The notes beneath the pieces were generated by a model, which was given only the letters and a program-made list of their open reading frames with translations, did not search any database and had not been told where the DNA came from. From NCBI RefSeq assembly GCF_014529535.1, contig NW_023503493.1:17950001-18014000 (forward strand): 64,000 bases of DNA, given 5' to 3'. Shown one piece after another: positions 37,722 through 50,500 of the stretch. Source of the stretch: Bradysia coprophila (taxonomy: Eukaryota; Arthropoda; Insecta; Diptera; Sciaridae). The position numbers and the translations under genes are program-made. How positions within the stretch are numbered: position 1 is the stretch's first letter; each line of letters opens with the position of its first letter.

Positions 37722-38114
37722 GAGCGCTCACCCCTTGGCAATTTTCTAGCCTACATTTGTGCGCAAAAATATTCGTTTTTTGATGATTTCTCTGAACCAA
37801 TTTTTTTTTAAAGTAAAACTATTAAAGCATGCAAAAATTTCTTACTTTTAAGGGAAAAATTGGTTTGTGGTCGAGAACTTAACCCACTTGGAGAAACCTT
37901 TGCAAAACACATAAATTTACACATTTGCAAAGGTTTCTCCAAGTGGAATAAGTTATCATCCACAAACCAATTTTTCCCTTAAAAGTAACACATTTTTGCT
38001 TGCTTTAATGGTTTTACTTTTTCAAAAAAAGATTTTGGTTCAGAGAAATCATCGAAAAATGAATATTTTTGCGCACAAATGTAGGCTAGAAAATTGCCAA
38101 GTGGTGAGCGCTCC
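37722..38114. mobile_element. Near-perfect 393-bp palindrome (foldback element)
   Basis: GAGCGCTCACC near 37723 is mirrored by GGTGAGCGCTC near 38103. The arms (about 180 bp each) share TTGGCAATTTTCTAGCCTAC, TTTGTGCGCAAAAATATTC, GGAAAAATTGGTTTGTGG and CTTGGAGAAACCTTTGCAAA with only a few differences. The loop is short, near 37910-37925. Confidence 0.93.
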
Positions 38115-38227
38115 TAAGTCTGTAATGTTGGTATAATGCTACTGCGTTCCGACAATGCATACAAAACAATGGACCAAATCCTGTCTAATTGACAGTGTCC
38201 TTGGTCAATGCTCAAGAAAACAAACTA

Positions 38228-39347
38228 TTAAGAAAGATATCGCCAAAACTTGAACCAATTTGAAAACAAGGGTTCGGCGATCCGGGCGAGCTATAGCGCG
38301 TTGGATTCGTCTTTCAATTCTAGACAATACGTATCTTTTCTTTTTTTTATTAATTGTGTACTCTTGGTGTAAATTGGTAAAATGCAGGCACATGTCATAG
38401 GGCAGGGAAAACACTTTTTTAGTATTAACTCGAGGTATACGATTTTTTAAAAGTTGAAATGTTGTGTGAGTGTGCGCCTCTAAAAGACCTATCATTAGAG
38501 TATAGGCACGAGTCGGTACCACTGTACGTTCGGGAGTAAACAATGAAAGTATGGTCGATTTTCGCACAGTACTGCTGCCCTGCAACAGAACGTTTCCGTG
38601 AAACCGACTATGGGGTGTTGTAGCTGGACACACTCACTATCATCCCACGTAAGCTTAACCTCAGAAAAATTGTGTTGCAGGCCAGGAAGTTGAACGAAGT
38701 AAAAAGTTGCCCAAATTTAACCAATTTTTTCATAATTTCGAGTTCAACGAACGGCGTTAAAGTCTGGTTGTGATCAAAAAGTATCCTAAAGTTATGCTAT
38801 TTGCATTTAGTGATCATATCATGAGTCCAGGAATCAACAATGCCATTATTCTTTGTCTATACTCACTAGAGTGGTTTTTTTTCGTATGTCTGAAAATTTC
38901 AATTTCAAACCGCCTCAAAATATGGTGTTAACTAGCTGATTCCAAAATTATTTTTTTTTATTTTTGGAATCATTTTCCATATTCTCATACAAACTTTGAC
39001 GATTTTTCCGGACTAAAATGACACAACATTTAAACTTTTAAAAAATCGTCTACCTCGAGTTAATACTAAAAAAGTGTTTTCCCTGCCGCCCTCGGATACT
39101 TTTTCTCATCTGGATACGAGATATCACTTTACTTCCCTTGCATAGTAATGTACTATTCCCTACCCTATGGCATGTGCCTGCATTTTACCAATTTACACCA
39201 AGAGTACACAATTAATAAAAAAAGGAAAAGATACGTATTGTCTAGAATTGAAAGACGAATCCAACGCGCTATAGCTCGCCCGGATCGCCGAACCCTACTA
39301 TTGATTTTCCCCAAAATTGGTTCAAGTTTTGGCGATATCACTCTTAA
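38228..39347. mobile_element. 1.1-kb foldback element with about 250-bp inverted arms
   Basis: The left arm (AAGATATCGCCAAAACTTGA near 38233, GCGAGCTATAGCGCGTTGG, CTAGACAATACGTATCTTTT, ATTAACTCGAGGTATACG) is repeated in inverse order near 39010-39340. Both arms therefore encode the same chance peptide (YVLSRIERRIQRAIARPDRR), which is not evidence of a gene. The core at about 38480-39000 is unique. Confidence 0.85.
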
Positions 39348-40866
39348 AAGGAAATTATGATGTAAATCGAAATATTTTGATAAATATCACCTCAGGGTGA
39401 TTTGTAACCCTCGCTGCACTCTAGTCACGAAAGTCACACTCGAAAAGCAGCCTTCCACTTTCCTCTCTTGGTGAACAAATAACTATCAGAAATTAAGGAT
39501 ACAATAGGATCGTTGCGGACGTCATCATACAATTCGTTAGTGTTACAATACGTATCTACCACACCAGGAAGTTCCAATGTCAAATTATACATTGTTTTAA
39601 TAACATGTGACCTACATTTACATTATATTGATGCGCGTAATGTGTATGACTAGGGGCTGTTCACAAATAACGTTTATGGAAGGTAGGGGTATAGTCTAAT
39701 GGAAGGAGAAATGTGAGAAGGTGAACATCTATGTCACTGAATTACAATTTCTAAACAAATCCATTATTTAACTGCAACAGTAGCTGTCCTTCAAATACCT
39801 GACTTGCATCTTTCATATTTCCTCCTCAAAGTCATTCCATTTTCATCGAATTTTTTAATTCATTTTAATCGATAAAGCGAATTAAGCCAATAGTGGATAA
39901 AAGATCGAAAATATTGAGTCAATTCGCGATCGTCATTTATGCACAAGTCCATTGCCCACATATGTACATTGTACGTTGTATACCTCAGTCTAGCGCCATC
40001 GTTCTTTCATACATACCTGATTTTCCTCGTTATTAATTACAAGTTTTTCACAAAAAAAAAAACATTTTCTGCCTTATCATTCTTCATCATCGCAATTAAA
40101 TTGTTCATAATTGTGATATATTAACACAATATTCAGACTAAAATTAAAATTTCACATCAAAGTGTGAAACAGTGTGTATCGCACCCGTTTTTCTGTACTT
40201 CGTCGGTTGGCGTTTAACACACGTGTGGGGGTATTAAGATATATATAAAATTCACGTTAGGAAATAATGTCACAAATTAAATTACAATCAACGTTTTCTG
40301 TGTGTGTATTTAGATTAATTGACGTCAAATTATTAATAAAATCGAATTTAATCAGTGTCTACGATACGCTTAAATACCCCAAAAAAAAAACATTTATGGA
40401 CCTATGGACTTTACACACTCGACTAGCATTGCTCGTTTGTGATTAATAGGATCTACCTTGTTAAAGTGATTTAGAGAGACATAATTAATGATTTTTTCAA
40501 ATTATGATTTATGACGACACAACAGTTTCCGCTGGATTAGCACGGTAAAGGAAACCGATGATTTGAGGAGTGTAAAGAAATCGCTGCATATCAGTCTTCT
40601 TTACATTTGAACAAGACGACTGAAATACATAAGACCGCCAAGTAGAGTTCCTCTCTGTGAGATGGGTGAAAGAATCATATTCTGAGAATTTTTCAGATTC
40701 TTGGACTGAAGTAAAAGTTCTTTTTGTAATACGCGAAACCATACGAATGTTATGACAGTGTTTGAGGAACTTTTGTACATTATCATCTATTATACAGAGA
40801 TTCTGTTAGATCTGTTGTTGCATCCATTCCATATTTCCAATCAAAGCTAAAACAGAATATATTTTA

Positions 40867-41051
40867 GAAAGGGTACGCTTACCGTTCAGTTCTGACTAGG
40901 GTCGGTCGATTTTTGAAAAATTTCAAGTCGAGTTTCTGGACCCAGCTGATCGAACTCAGCTTAGTCCCACGATAATTTTAAGACCCAGCTGGGTCCAGAA
41001 GCACGACTTAAAATTTTTCAAAAATCGACCGACCATAGAAGTACCCTTTGT
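40867..41051. mobile_element. Hairpin element of about 185 bp
   Basis: AAAGGGTACG and GGTCGGTCGATTTTTGAAAA on the left are mirrored by TTTTCAAAAATCGACCGACC and GTACCCTTT on the right. CTGGACCCAGCTG and CAGCTGGGTCCAG pair nearer the centre. Confidence 0.85.
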
Positions 41052-41435
41052 TTGTATAGACATGGGTCGAAATAAGAATATATTAAACTCTATTTGTTCG
41101 CAACCTCATTCGTCAATTACCCAGCCTATCCATAAGACAAGACGTGAGATTTCGTAGTAATTCGTTGAAGTTAAGAACAAGATCGGAAATGATGATGTTC
41201 ATTTATTTTACTGCAAATGACTTGATGACGTCTGACGTTAGTAATAATTGCAAATGACTTGATATTTCCAAAGCCGGATCTTGTCGGTCATGTGTTAACG
41301 GCCACCTTATATTTCCTCATGTTGGTTGTACATTTTCTTGCAAAAAGAAATTCCTTGAAAAGCAAAAGAGCGAGTAAATGTCACTGTTCACCATTGCTTC
41401 TACACACACATTATTTATAACACGCTATACATACA

Positions 41436-41441
41436 TTTATT
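41436..41441 (-). promoter_or_regulatory. Likely poly(A) signal of the coiled-coil gene
   Basis: The minus strand reads AATAAA about 100 nt past the stop codon at 41542. Confidence 0.5.
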
Positions 41442-41541
41442 GTATTCGTAGTATCGAGTTAATTACAAAATAAAATATCTACTGTGCGATATACTCTAAT
41501 GAAATTGCGTTATTTCTAAGTATATTTCTCTAATATCATTA

Positions 41542-44500
41542 TTATAAATCATCTGAGACGCATTCTTCTTCTTCTTCTTCTCCCTCCTCCTCCTGCTCCT
41601 CTTCTTCAGACGATTCCTCAGTTATTGTTGAATTGGTATTGACTTGTCCACCAAGGATTTCGTTAGCCAGTTTGTACATATCTTTCACCGACTAAAAATT
41701 AAAACAAACGTAAGCGTCTACCGATTGAATGACAAGGGAAAAGTGGAAAACCTCTGTCTGTTTTAACTCGCTAACCATTGGGTCTTCGTATTGTAGATTA
41801 TCAGTGTCACCTTTACCAATCGTTTGACTTCGATGCGATCGCGAACCGTGCGATAGAGCATTTTGCTCGTCATCAGTTTCATTGTCTTCATCATCAGTTG
41901 TTCGTCCAGTTCTCAGACTCTGCTTAGCATTCCTTTCGGAATCTTGACTTCTTAGAGTAGAATTCGTTCGTCTGATACAAAGGAATGGATTTTTCTCTTT
42001 GAATTTTTTTTAATGAAAATTTACCTGTCCTTCGCTTTGCTTTTCCCACTTTGAGTGGCAGATCTACAGTTGTCATCATCTGATAACTCCCTCAGTGCAA
42101 GCTCAGAATCAGCAACGGAGTTACGTAACCTATAGAAAAATATAAATGCTTAGGTGTAACAGTGGCCCTAATGTACGACTCGTACCAACCTTGGTAGTTT
42201 CATGCCCCGATCTTTACCTCCAGAATGAAAATCATTTACCATATTTAAGGCAGCTTCTTGTCTCGCCTTGTCTTCCACTTCTCTTTGTTTTTCAATTTCA
42301 TTGATTTTCTGCCGTTCCTTTTCCCATTTCGCACCTTGCCGCATTAAACGTTCCGCATTTTTTTGACGATTGGTCTTCAATTTTGATCTTCTTTTTATAA
42401 TTGGCTGGTCACCAGTTTGATTCACAATGAAGATCGGATGATTGCTGTAGTCCTCGGCGCCTTGAGTGATTTTTCCTTCCATAAAAAGATTTCGCTGTCT
42501 TTCCATCTCTTTCACCTAATCCGACGATAGTAAATGGTTATTTTATAGCACAAAAGCGTACAGATTTTATAAAGACTGATTCAAAATACTTGATACGGAT
42601 AGTGAATTTCAAACCAAAATACAAAGAGCGCACCCTTCTGTCTCGATAGACACAAAAGTACTAAAAAGCAATTTTTAAGAAATCCAAACTGAATGGATTA
42701 CAAATAGAAGTTGCAAACATTTCCTATTTTTGAATAACTAAGTTTGGATAAAAGAAAAAGTCAAGTCGTGTCAGAAATTCAAATTTGATGTTTGTAATCG
42801 TTGCATGAAATCTTTTCATGATCAATAAATAATATGATTCGTACAGCAGATAGGGTTCAAAAAGGTTTATTGAAAATATTTTGTACCCGCAATACCTTCG
42901 CCTTGATATGTGCGCTATTTAAATGAAAGAAAGTTGAATTATTAAGCGTAACAATTATACAAATTCTGAATAAACAATTAATCATTTTCCATTCAAACGT
43001 TTGATAGGAAGGTGTCAAAACCAATAAATTGTTTCTCTCCTAAAATATCGCACGTCTAGTAAAATCGTCACAATATGAAAAACTGAAATGAGTAATTGGA
43101 TTGGTGATATTTATTTTATCGTTTAATCCATTCATAAATCAAATAAAAAATGTTCAGCTAACGGTTTATACAGAATATATTGTACGTCTATACTACGAAC
43201 TACGAACACTATCAGTTGATTTTTACTAAACGAAATTGGATATTTGAACTTTATTCTATTTAGATTACAGGTACACGATTATGGATAAGTTTGATTCTTT
43301 TTTTTGTATCGGCAAACAATGCTACGAAGGAAGAACCCAAGCATGAAATAGAAGAAGAAACTATTCAAAGTTTAAAGGAAGTTTCATTGTTTGGTTTAAG
43401 AAAATTGATTGACAATATTAATCAATCAAAATTAAAAGGAAAGGTGTCGTTGCTATCTTAACATGCATAAGTAAGTAGTCTAATCTGAGAAGATTATTTA
43501 GCAAACAGTGATGTTTTTTTGCAGGCCGTGGAAGAACACATCAACGAAATATTGTAAGATAATCGAAATGTTGCATTTCTACAATACTGTAATGGGTATA
43601 TCCTTGGGTATATCCTTGGGTATATCAACATGAACTTAAGTAAATAAGAACTACACATGGAAACCGATAAAAAGTTTGATATTCGTTTTGCTTCCGTGTT
43701 AATTAATAATTGTTAAAAAGTTGTATTTCAATTTACTATTGAAACCTGACCCAATTGCAGATTTATGGTCAGGAGGGGTCAGAGGGGAAAAGTTAATTAT
43801 ACCTAGAGAGGAAATTTTGAACAAAATTACGTAAAATATGTGGTCCCAACATGAAAACGAAATGTTTATTGGTATATGTGTCCCTCTTAATTAAGAGGGC
43901 AAATTGAACTATCAAAAGCGAAAAAGCGTCAACGCATACATGGATTGGTGTAAAATTATACGAAATGTGTATCTTATACAAACTGATATTGGGACCACAT
44001 TTCGTCGTACAAATTTCCTCTCTAGGTATAATTACTCTAAGCATCAAATAACATGTAAGAAAAACGAATAATACAAAAATTTTCATCGGTTTCCATCTTT
44101 CCTTCTAATTTAATTAGGTTTGTTTCGATACCTTACTACCACTACTATAACTATTTTATGTAAGTACTAAAAGATGTCCATTTTCATTCTTTTTTTAAAG
44201 AAAGTTTTGCGGTCGTATGTGTACGTGTCCTTTCTTGGAATTCGTTTTCTTTGTCGTTTTACCAGAAAACGAACCATATAAATGTGTCTCGATATTTGTG
44301 ACTTGTTAAAATCTGGGTTCATTCACCATTACAAAGTACAAAATATGTTACTGTAAAGTAAAAATCAATTTTCCATTTTTCTTTCTTTGTTCAAACAATT
44401 AATGTGACTTGCAAATCTGTGGTATCTATCAAACATATGCCAAACAACAAATTTCTATCATCCGTCGTAGTTTTTTATTTGTCAGGACAATATCGCGTGA

Positions 44501-47500
44501 CCTATCACAGAATGTAATGGTATACGTTCGAAATTTGTTTTTTCTTTTTAAACGGTTGTTTATCTGATGTAGGTTCATATATGTACACAATGAACAATTC
44601 TACTGTGCAGCATAAAATTTTGGAAATTTTTCATGGTGGAGACTATATTGGGAGTTGAATGGTTTTGATTTGAATCACTAGAGTAACGAAGGCCAGAAAT
44701 TTAATTTCACATTGATTTAAATTAACTTCGAGAATTTATTTAATCATTCACTGAAGGCAAGCATATCAGTTGTTTTACTATCGTATTTACTACTTCCTTT
44801 ATTGATCAAAGTGTTTTCAATCGATTGATTTCAAATCTTTCACTTAATTTTTTTCCCCTATAATGTCTCGTTATCGTTATAATCATCGCCGATTGGTGAT
44901 GCGGTTCAAATTCAAGGAAATGTAAACTTTCATTTCATATTGATAGATTTGAATAATTCACCATAGTTTAGTCTAATAAAAAAATATTAACAGCTAAGAG
45001 CTTACCTCTCGATTCTCGATCCTTTTCGCTAACATTTCATTAAAATCTTCATGAATTCTTTGCCGCAATTCCATCATATATTTACGATCAGTTAATCGAA
45101 CCACATTCGTCCCCATCAGCCTCTCCAGCTGTGCACTTACTCGGGTTAAGCTGAAACTATGATAAAAAATAGTCTAATTGCAACTTTGCAATAATAAAAA
45201 AAAAATCTGTGGCAAACACGAACGATATCGGCAAATTTAATATTTTTATTGGTTTCTCGTTTATTCAATTTATACTTTCTTTTATTTCCGAACGAAAAAA
45301 TATTTATTTTTATTTGGGAACTCTCGTTAAAATAGAAATAATCGCGTTCTCACTGGTAAAACCTACATCTTATTAACTACTAAAACCGAAATCACGCCAA
45401 GTCCTTCATATCGTAGTAAAAAAATCGCAATATGGAAACGTCTCGTATATTGTATATCGGAAAACTGTTTCCATGTGTACATTTCAGCCTATGAAATCAC
45501 ATAAAAATCGTAAACGATACATCAGACTCAGTTATACATTCACATGTCTATCGTTTCTAGTCATAACATGCTATAGAAATGCAAAGCTTTTCGAAAAGCT
45601 CCTATTCTCATATGTAAATTCCTAATAGACCTAAAACATAAAATGAAATAGAATGTAAATCATCTTTTTTTTTGCGGTTATATTCGATCCGTGTGTGTAT
45701 AGATACACTTAAGTAATGTTTGCTTATGCCCAAGCATTTTGTGTTATACTTATTTATTTATGATTTTATGTTTCCACTGTACATGTCCCATTGGCATGCT
45801 CTTCTTTTCTTACTAAATCAAAGGGATATGGCCTTATTAAGGGAAATTCTATTGAATATTCAGTAAATAATGTCAATGTCATGCACGTTGGTTGACGATC
45901 AAATGTGAAATTTGAATAAACAAAAAATTGAAAAGTTATTGATTCTTCAAAATAAAAAATATATTTTTACGATTTTCCGTTTTAGTGAACCAATTTCAAT
46001 CATTTTTAAATGTTTAGGCACGTTTCGATTTTTGAATTTATATTGTGACATGATTCAATGTCCCATCATGCGAGTATTGTGTCACAATTGTGAAAGTCAA
46101 GATCGATTATTTTCGTCGAGATTGAATGACGATATGTGGTAGTTTATTCTTAGCTATTCATGGTAGGTAGCGGCGATTAGTTTTTTTTGATTGATTCATA
46201 TTTATTAGGAATTTGCTATTTTTCACCATTTACAATTGATTCATATACTAATTATCGCATTTAACAATTTTCTTTTCTCCCTCTATCGTTCATTAAATTA
46301 AATTAAATTTTACTTTACTACCTTCTTCTCTCCTTTTTCTAATCACTTTTAAGTTTATAATTATTTTTAACATAGACCGATAACAACCTCCTAAACTGAT
46401 TCGCGTTTAATTCATCCTTAATTTCACTCGGTAACTCATTAAACATCTGTAGACCTTTGTAAAATATCGTCTTCGTTGTTGATTTTTTGATCTTGTATTG
46501 ATTTAAATTAGAACTTACTCATGTCTACGGTGGACCGATTGTGTACTACCTTCGAAAATTTTAACGGACACTGAATCAAAACAATTTTTTTTGGTTCCAG
46601 ACAACATCGCCAAAGATGCTGTAAAATTTGTATTTTTCTACAAAAACAAAGGTGAGATTTGTATGGAATAGTAGATTATTCACCTCTGTCCACATGTTTA
46701 TTTAGACACTTGGGGAGTTATTGCATGAGCCGAAGGCGAATGTTATAACCCCAAGTGTCTAAATAAACATTTGGACAGAGGTGAATACGCTATTTTATCT
46801 ACCGACGGCGAAATAATAGCACCTTTTCACTGCTATTATTTCACCTAGGTAGATAAAATATTTTTTTAGCAAGTTTATGTTTTCCGATCATTGAATGGTA
46901 GAAAATTCTTAAAAAATCTTGAGGAAAAAAACAAAAATCGCTCACCCCTAATATCAACTACTAAGTTCATAATTTTGGAAATTCAATTCAATAGGGCTCT
47001 TCCTTTCATTTTTAAATATGCTGAGTATATCGCGTATATTCTGAGTATATCCAGTATATCTTCGTATATTCCGTATATCGAGTATAAGTCGCATGAGTTT
47101 GACAACCGCCACATTCAGAAAAATGAAATTTTTTACGCGATGGATTTCGATCAAACAAAATGCCATTGTGTAGCTTGTGATCTCAGGAGTCTGGCAATAT
47201 AATTAGTTTTTCAATAGGACCAATATCGGCTGAGCGATAAGACTCTGAAATCATGTGCCAATCACATACAAAAACAAACATTTTCCAAAGTCTTATCGCT
47301 CAGCCGATATTGGTCCTATTGAACAACTATTTACCATGCCAGACTCCTGAGATCACAAGCTACACACTGGCATTTTGTTTGATCGAAATCCATCGTGTAA
47401 AAAAATTCATTTTTCTGAATGTGGCAGTTGTAAAACTCATGCGACTTATACTCGATATACGGAATATACAAACATATACTGGATATACTGGATATACTCA

Positions 47501-50500
47501 GAATATACGCGATATACTCGATATACTCAGCATATTTAAAAATGAAAGGAAGAGCCCTAATACTTAGACTCATCAAACATACAAAATGTAAATCTTAATT
47601 CGGTTAGGAGGTATTTTAAGTATGCTTACTCTGTTAAGCCTCTTTGAACAGAATTTACGTTGATTTAATTTTTGTTTCAAGGCGTAATGATACAATTTAA
47701 TAATATAAGCGCTGTATTAGCTTTACAGTTTCCTAAGTAAATTATTCTCATAGAAAATCTAATTATAACCGTAGCGCTTAGTTAAATATAATTTTGAAAC
47801 ATGGTAACTCTCACCACTTTCAAGTCATCTTACCGATTTCATTTTCAGCAGGATGTAACTAATTTATTTACACTTACGACTTACGGATACTCGTTATCAT
47901 AACCTTTAATCAAACCGTAATGTGTTCGCTCAAATAAGAATAAAGTGTAAACATAATGATTTTATTATAAGCTTAGGTCGTGCTACAAGCTGAGGTTTGC
48001 AGTTGAATTCGCTAAGGGATATACGGAACAGAATGAAAGTAAAATTAGCTATGATTTATGGTCAAAAATACATTTCGAATTGAATGCGCGGGTGTTACAG
48101 TCGAGCTTGCAACGTACTTTGGAGCAATAAATGTGTATGTATGTGTAATTTTCCGTGGTAAGAAAAGGTCAAGTTTAATCAATTGATCGGATATATAGGA
48201 AAGTTTTATTTTTTTAAACGTGTTTGCACCGCCCTTTGACTTCCCACTTTTGTCTTTACTATTATACTGAGAAATATGAATCGTCGATTAACGTTTCTTG
48301 TTAATTGAATTTAACAAATTCGGACGATTAAAGGGCTGTAGGCTGAATAATGATTTATATGCTTTCAGCGATATTTAGATTATATAGAATTCCATGCTCG
48401 ACATAAAATGTCATTTCACAAGTATCCAAATCTAGCGAACTACGCACAACATTCAACTGATGACTGAAACGTTTTTCCCACTAATTTTATTTTTGCCTTT
48501 ACACATTTCTTTCTAGCCATATCAACCCGTGTCGTTGTCCAGTATTGCCGATGAAACAGCTAAAAATGTGTTCCTATATAAAAACTACACGGGATTGTGA
48601 CAAATCATTCTTTTAAGCTGATGTTATGTCACCAGCAAATTGTAATGTATTGTTCATGAATATGACGTGACCTGAATAAATTTCAGACGTTTCAATGCAT
48701 AGATACGTCGAGCTGGGGAGCTTAACATTTTATTCTTGATTTCAAAAGCGGTGTCCTTTCATATCAACTGAGTTTGTATTTAATTTTGGTTTTATATTGA
48801 AGGGAATTGGTTCAAAAAAGAAATCTATAGGTCGGGTCATAATGTTCATTGACAGCTTTCAACCGAATTCCTAGAGAATAGGTCTAGTTTAAATTTAGTT
48901 GAGTTGCCCAAAAACGCAAGTATTTGGACAAAGAATATCAACAACGTACAATGAAGCCATTAGAACGCAAGTACAGAAATCTCTAGAGAAAAGAGATTAC
49001 GACAATGAATAAAAGAATCTCTAACGAGTATTTAAATTCATACAAGTTTAAGGAAATGGCTTGGAATTCTCGAAATTGTGTTCAAGAGTATTAGCTTTGT
49101 GGATTATAAATCACTTTGCAAAAAAATAATATTTTTTTAATATCAAACCTTGGACCTTTAAGCAAAATTCAGATTGCTTTCCCGTATGAAAATGTTTGAA
49201 TTCAACAAAACTTTCGTTTACTTTCATCATTTTACACACTATATGCGTCAAAAGCCGTACATGTCAAATTCAAGCACTTTTCTTTTAACAGGGATTTTGT
49301 AGATTTGGAGTTTTTGTTTTTGTTTTGGCGAGTGTTGTGTTTCCAGCTCGAGCCAAAGGCGAGGGATGCAACCACATTCCCACAGGTCAAAATAAATAGC
49401 TTAAGATCCTCCTAGTTCGCAATAACCGTCTCCATTAGTTTTCTACACCTTATTGCCCTTATACAATCGCACGAAATAGTACATTACGTTACAAGGGAGA
49501 AGTCAGAAAGTTACTTTCCGAGTGACGTATATAGTTTTACATGCTTGCTAAGCGGGGCGAAAGTAAGAAATGTCAACTTCAAGGGGCGAAAGCGATAGCT
49601 TTCGCCCCGTGGGTTTACATTTCTTTTTCGCCCCGCTTAGCAAGCATGTAAAGATAATATTTACATTTTGTAAATACCTTAAATACAACGAGTCAAACGA
49701 GTCAACGAGGCTTCGGGGCCGAAAATGAGGGCAATTTTTCGAATTTTCTCGGGTTTCCGGCCCTCTGCATGAAAACTCACATGTGCACCTGTTTGGGACG
49801 GTTGATTTAAGGCACTTTCGCTTGTAGACCTCACTTCGTTCGGCCTACAATCCGCGAAATTGCCTTAAATCAATCGTCCAAAACAGGTACACAAATGACT
49901 ATTTTTCACCTGGGTAAAACTTCTAATAAGCTCTGGAAAAGTGATGTGGAACGTATTTACTAATAAATCGGATTCGAATGACATCAAACAGCACTTTAAA
50001 TGGACAGTTTTCTTTGAATGAGCACTCATGCCAATCAAGCATATATTTTTCCGGTAAGATAAGCCAAATCAATCAATTTTGTTCAGAAATGTATCACAAA
50101 TGCAAATATCTGTAAAACGTACAGTTGGACCACAGCACAAGATAATAACTTTGAACAACAATGTCTAGGTTGATTGTTGAATGCATAATACTACAGACAA
50201 AAATGTTTTAGTTTCCCATAACGATGAACATTTAACCGTTGTGTAAACGTGTAACGCAATGATTGAAGGTTTAAACAAACCACATTTGTACACTTAATAA
50301 TTACCTCGATTGTATTATGAAAGTGCAATCAATCCCGAAATCGTTATCCATTTTTCGTCCGTCTTTTATGAAAATATCAATGGAACTTGATCAGAACCAA
50401 CCGTTTTGTCACGACTGGTGAAACTTATTCAAATCACACAGGAATTTTAAAACAACGTTTCCTAGACGCTTTACTGTACTCGAAGGCAAGCAAGTATTTG

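Larger units (their letters stand above)
32460..41541. other. Intergenic region between the prohormone 5' end and the coiled-coil gene 3' end
   Basis: This 9-kb stretch must hold the prohormone promoter (right of 32459) but I cannot mark it. It contains elements at 34621-35440, 37722-38114 and 38228-39347 and a hairpin at 40867-41051. The frames at 33644, 34200, 35141, 36657, 37044, 39939, 40509 and 40601 resemble nothing I know. Confidence 0.6.
42516..45005 (-). other. Intron 3 of the coiled-coil gene
   Basis: This 2.5-kb intron contains a candidate small gene on the plus strand (43271-43557), a three-copy 12-bp repeat at about 43593-43626 (GGGTATATCCTT) and family B copy 3 at 43793-44038. 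The remainder is AT-rich. Confidence 0.6.

Noticed and set aside
38205..39360. Frames of 142 and 70 codons
   Set aside because: They lie in the two arms of a foldback element. The shared peptide is a consequence of the inverted duplication.
46891..47576. Frames of 70-104 codons on both strands
   Set aside because: They mirror each other in the arms of the 46992-47560 palindrome.
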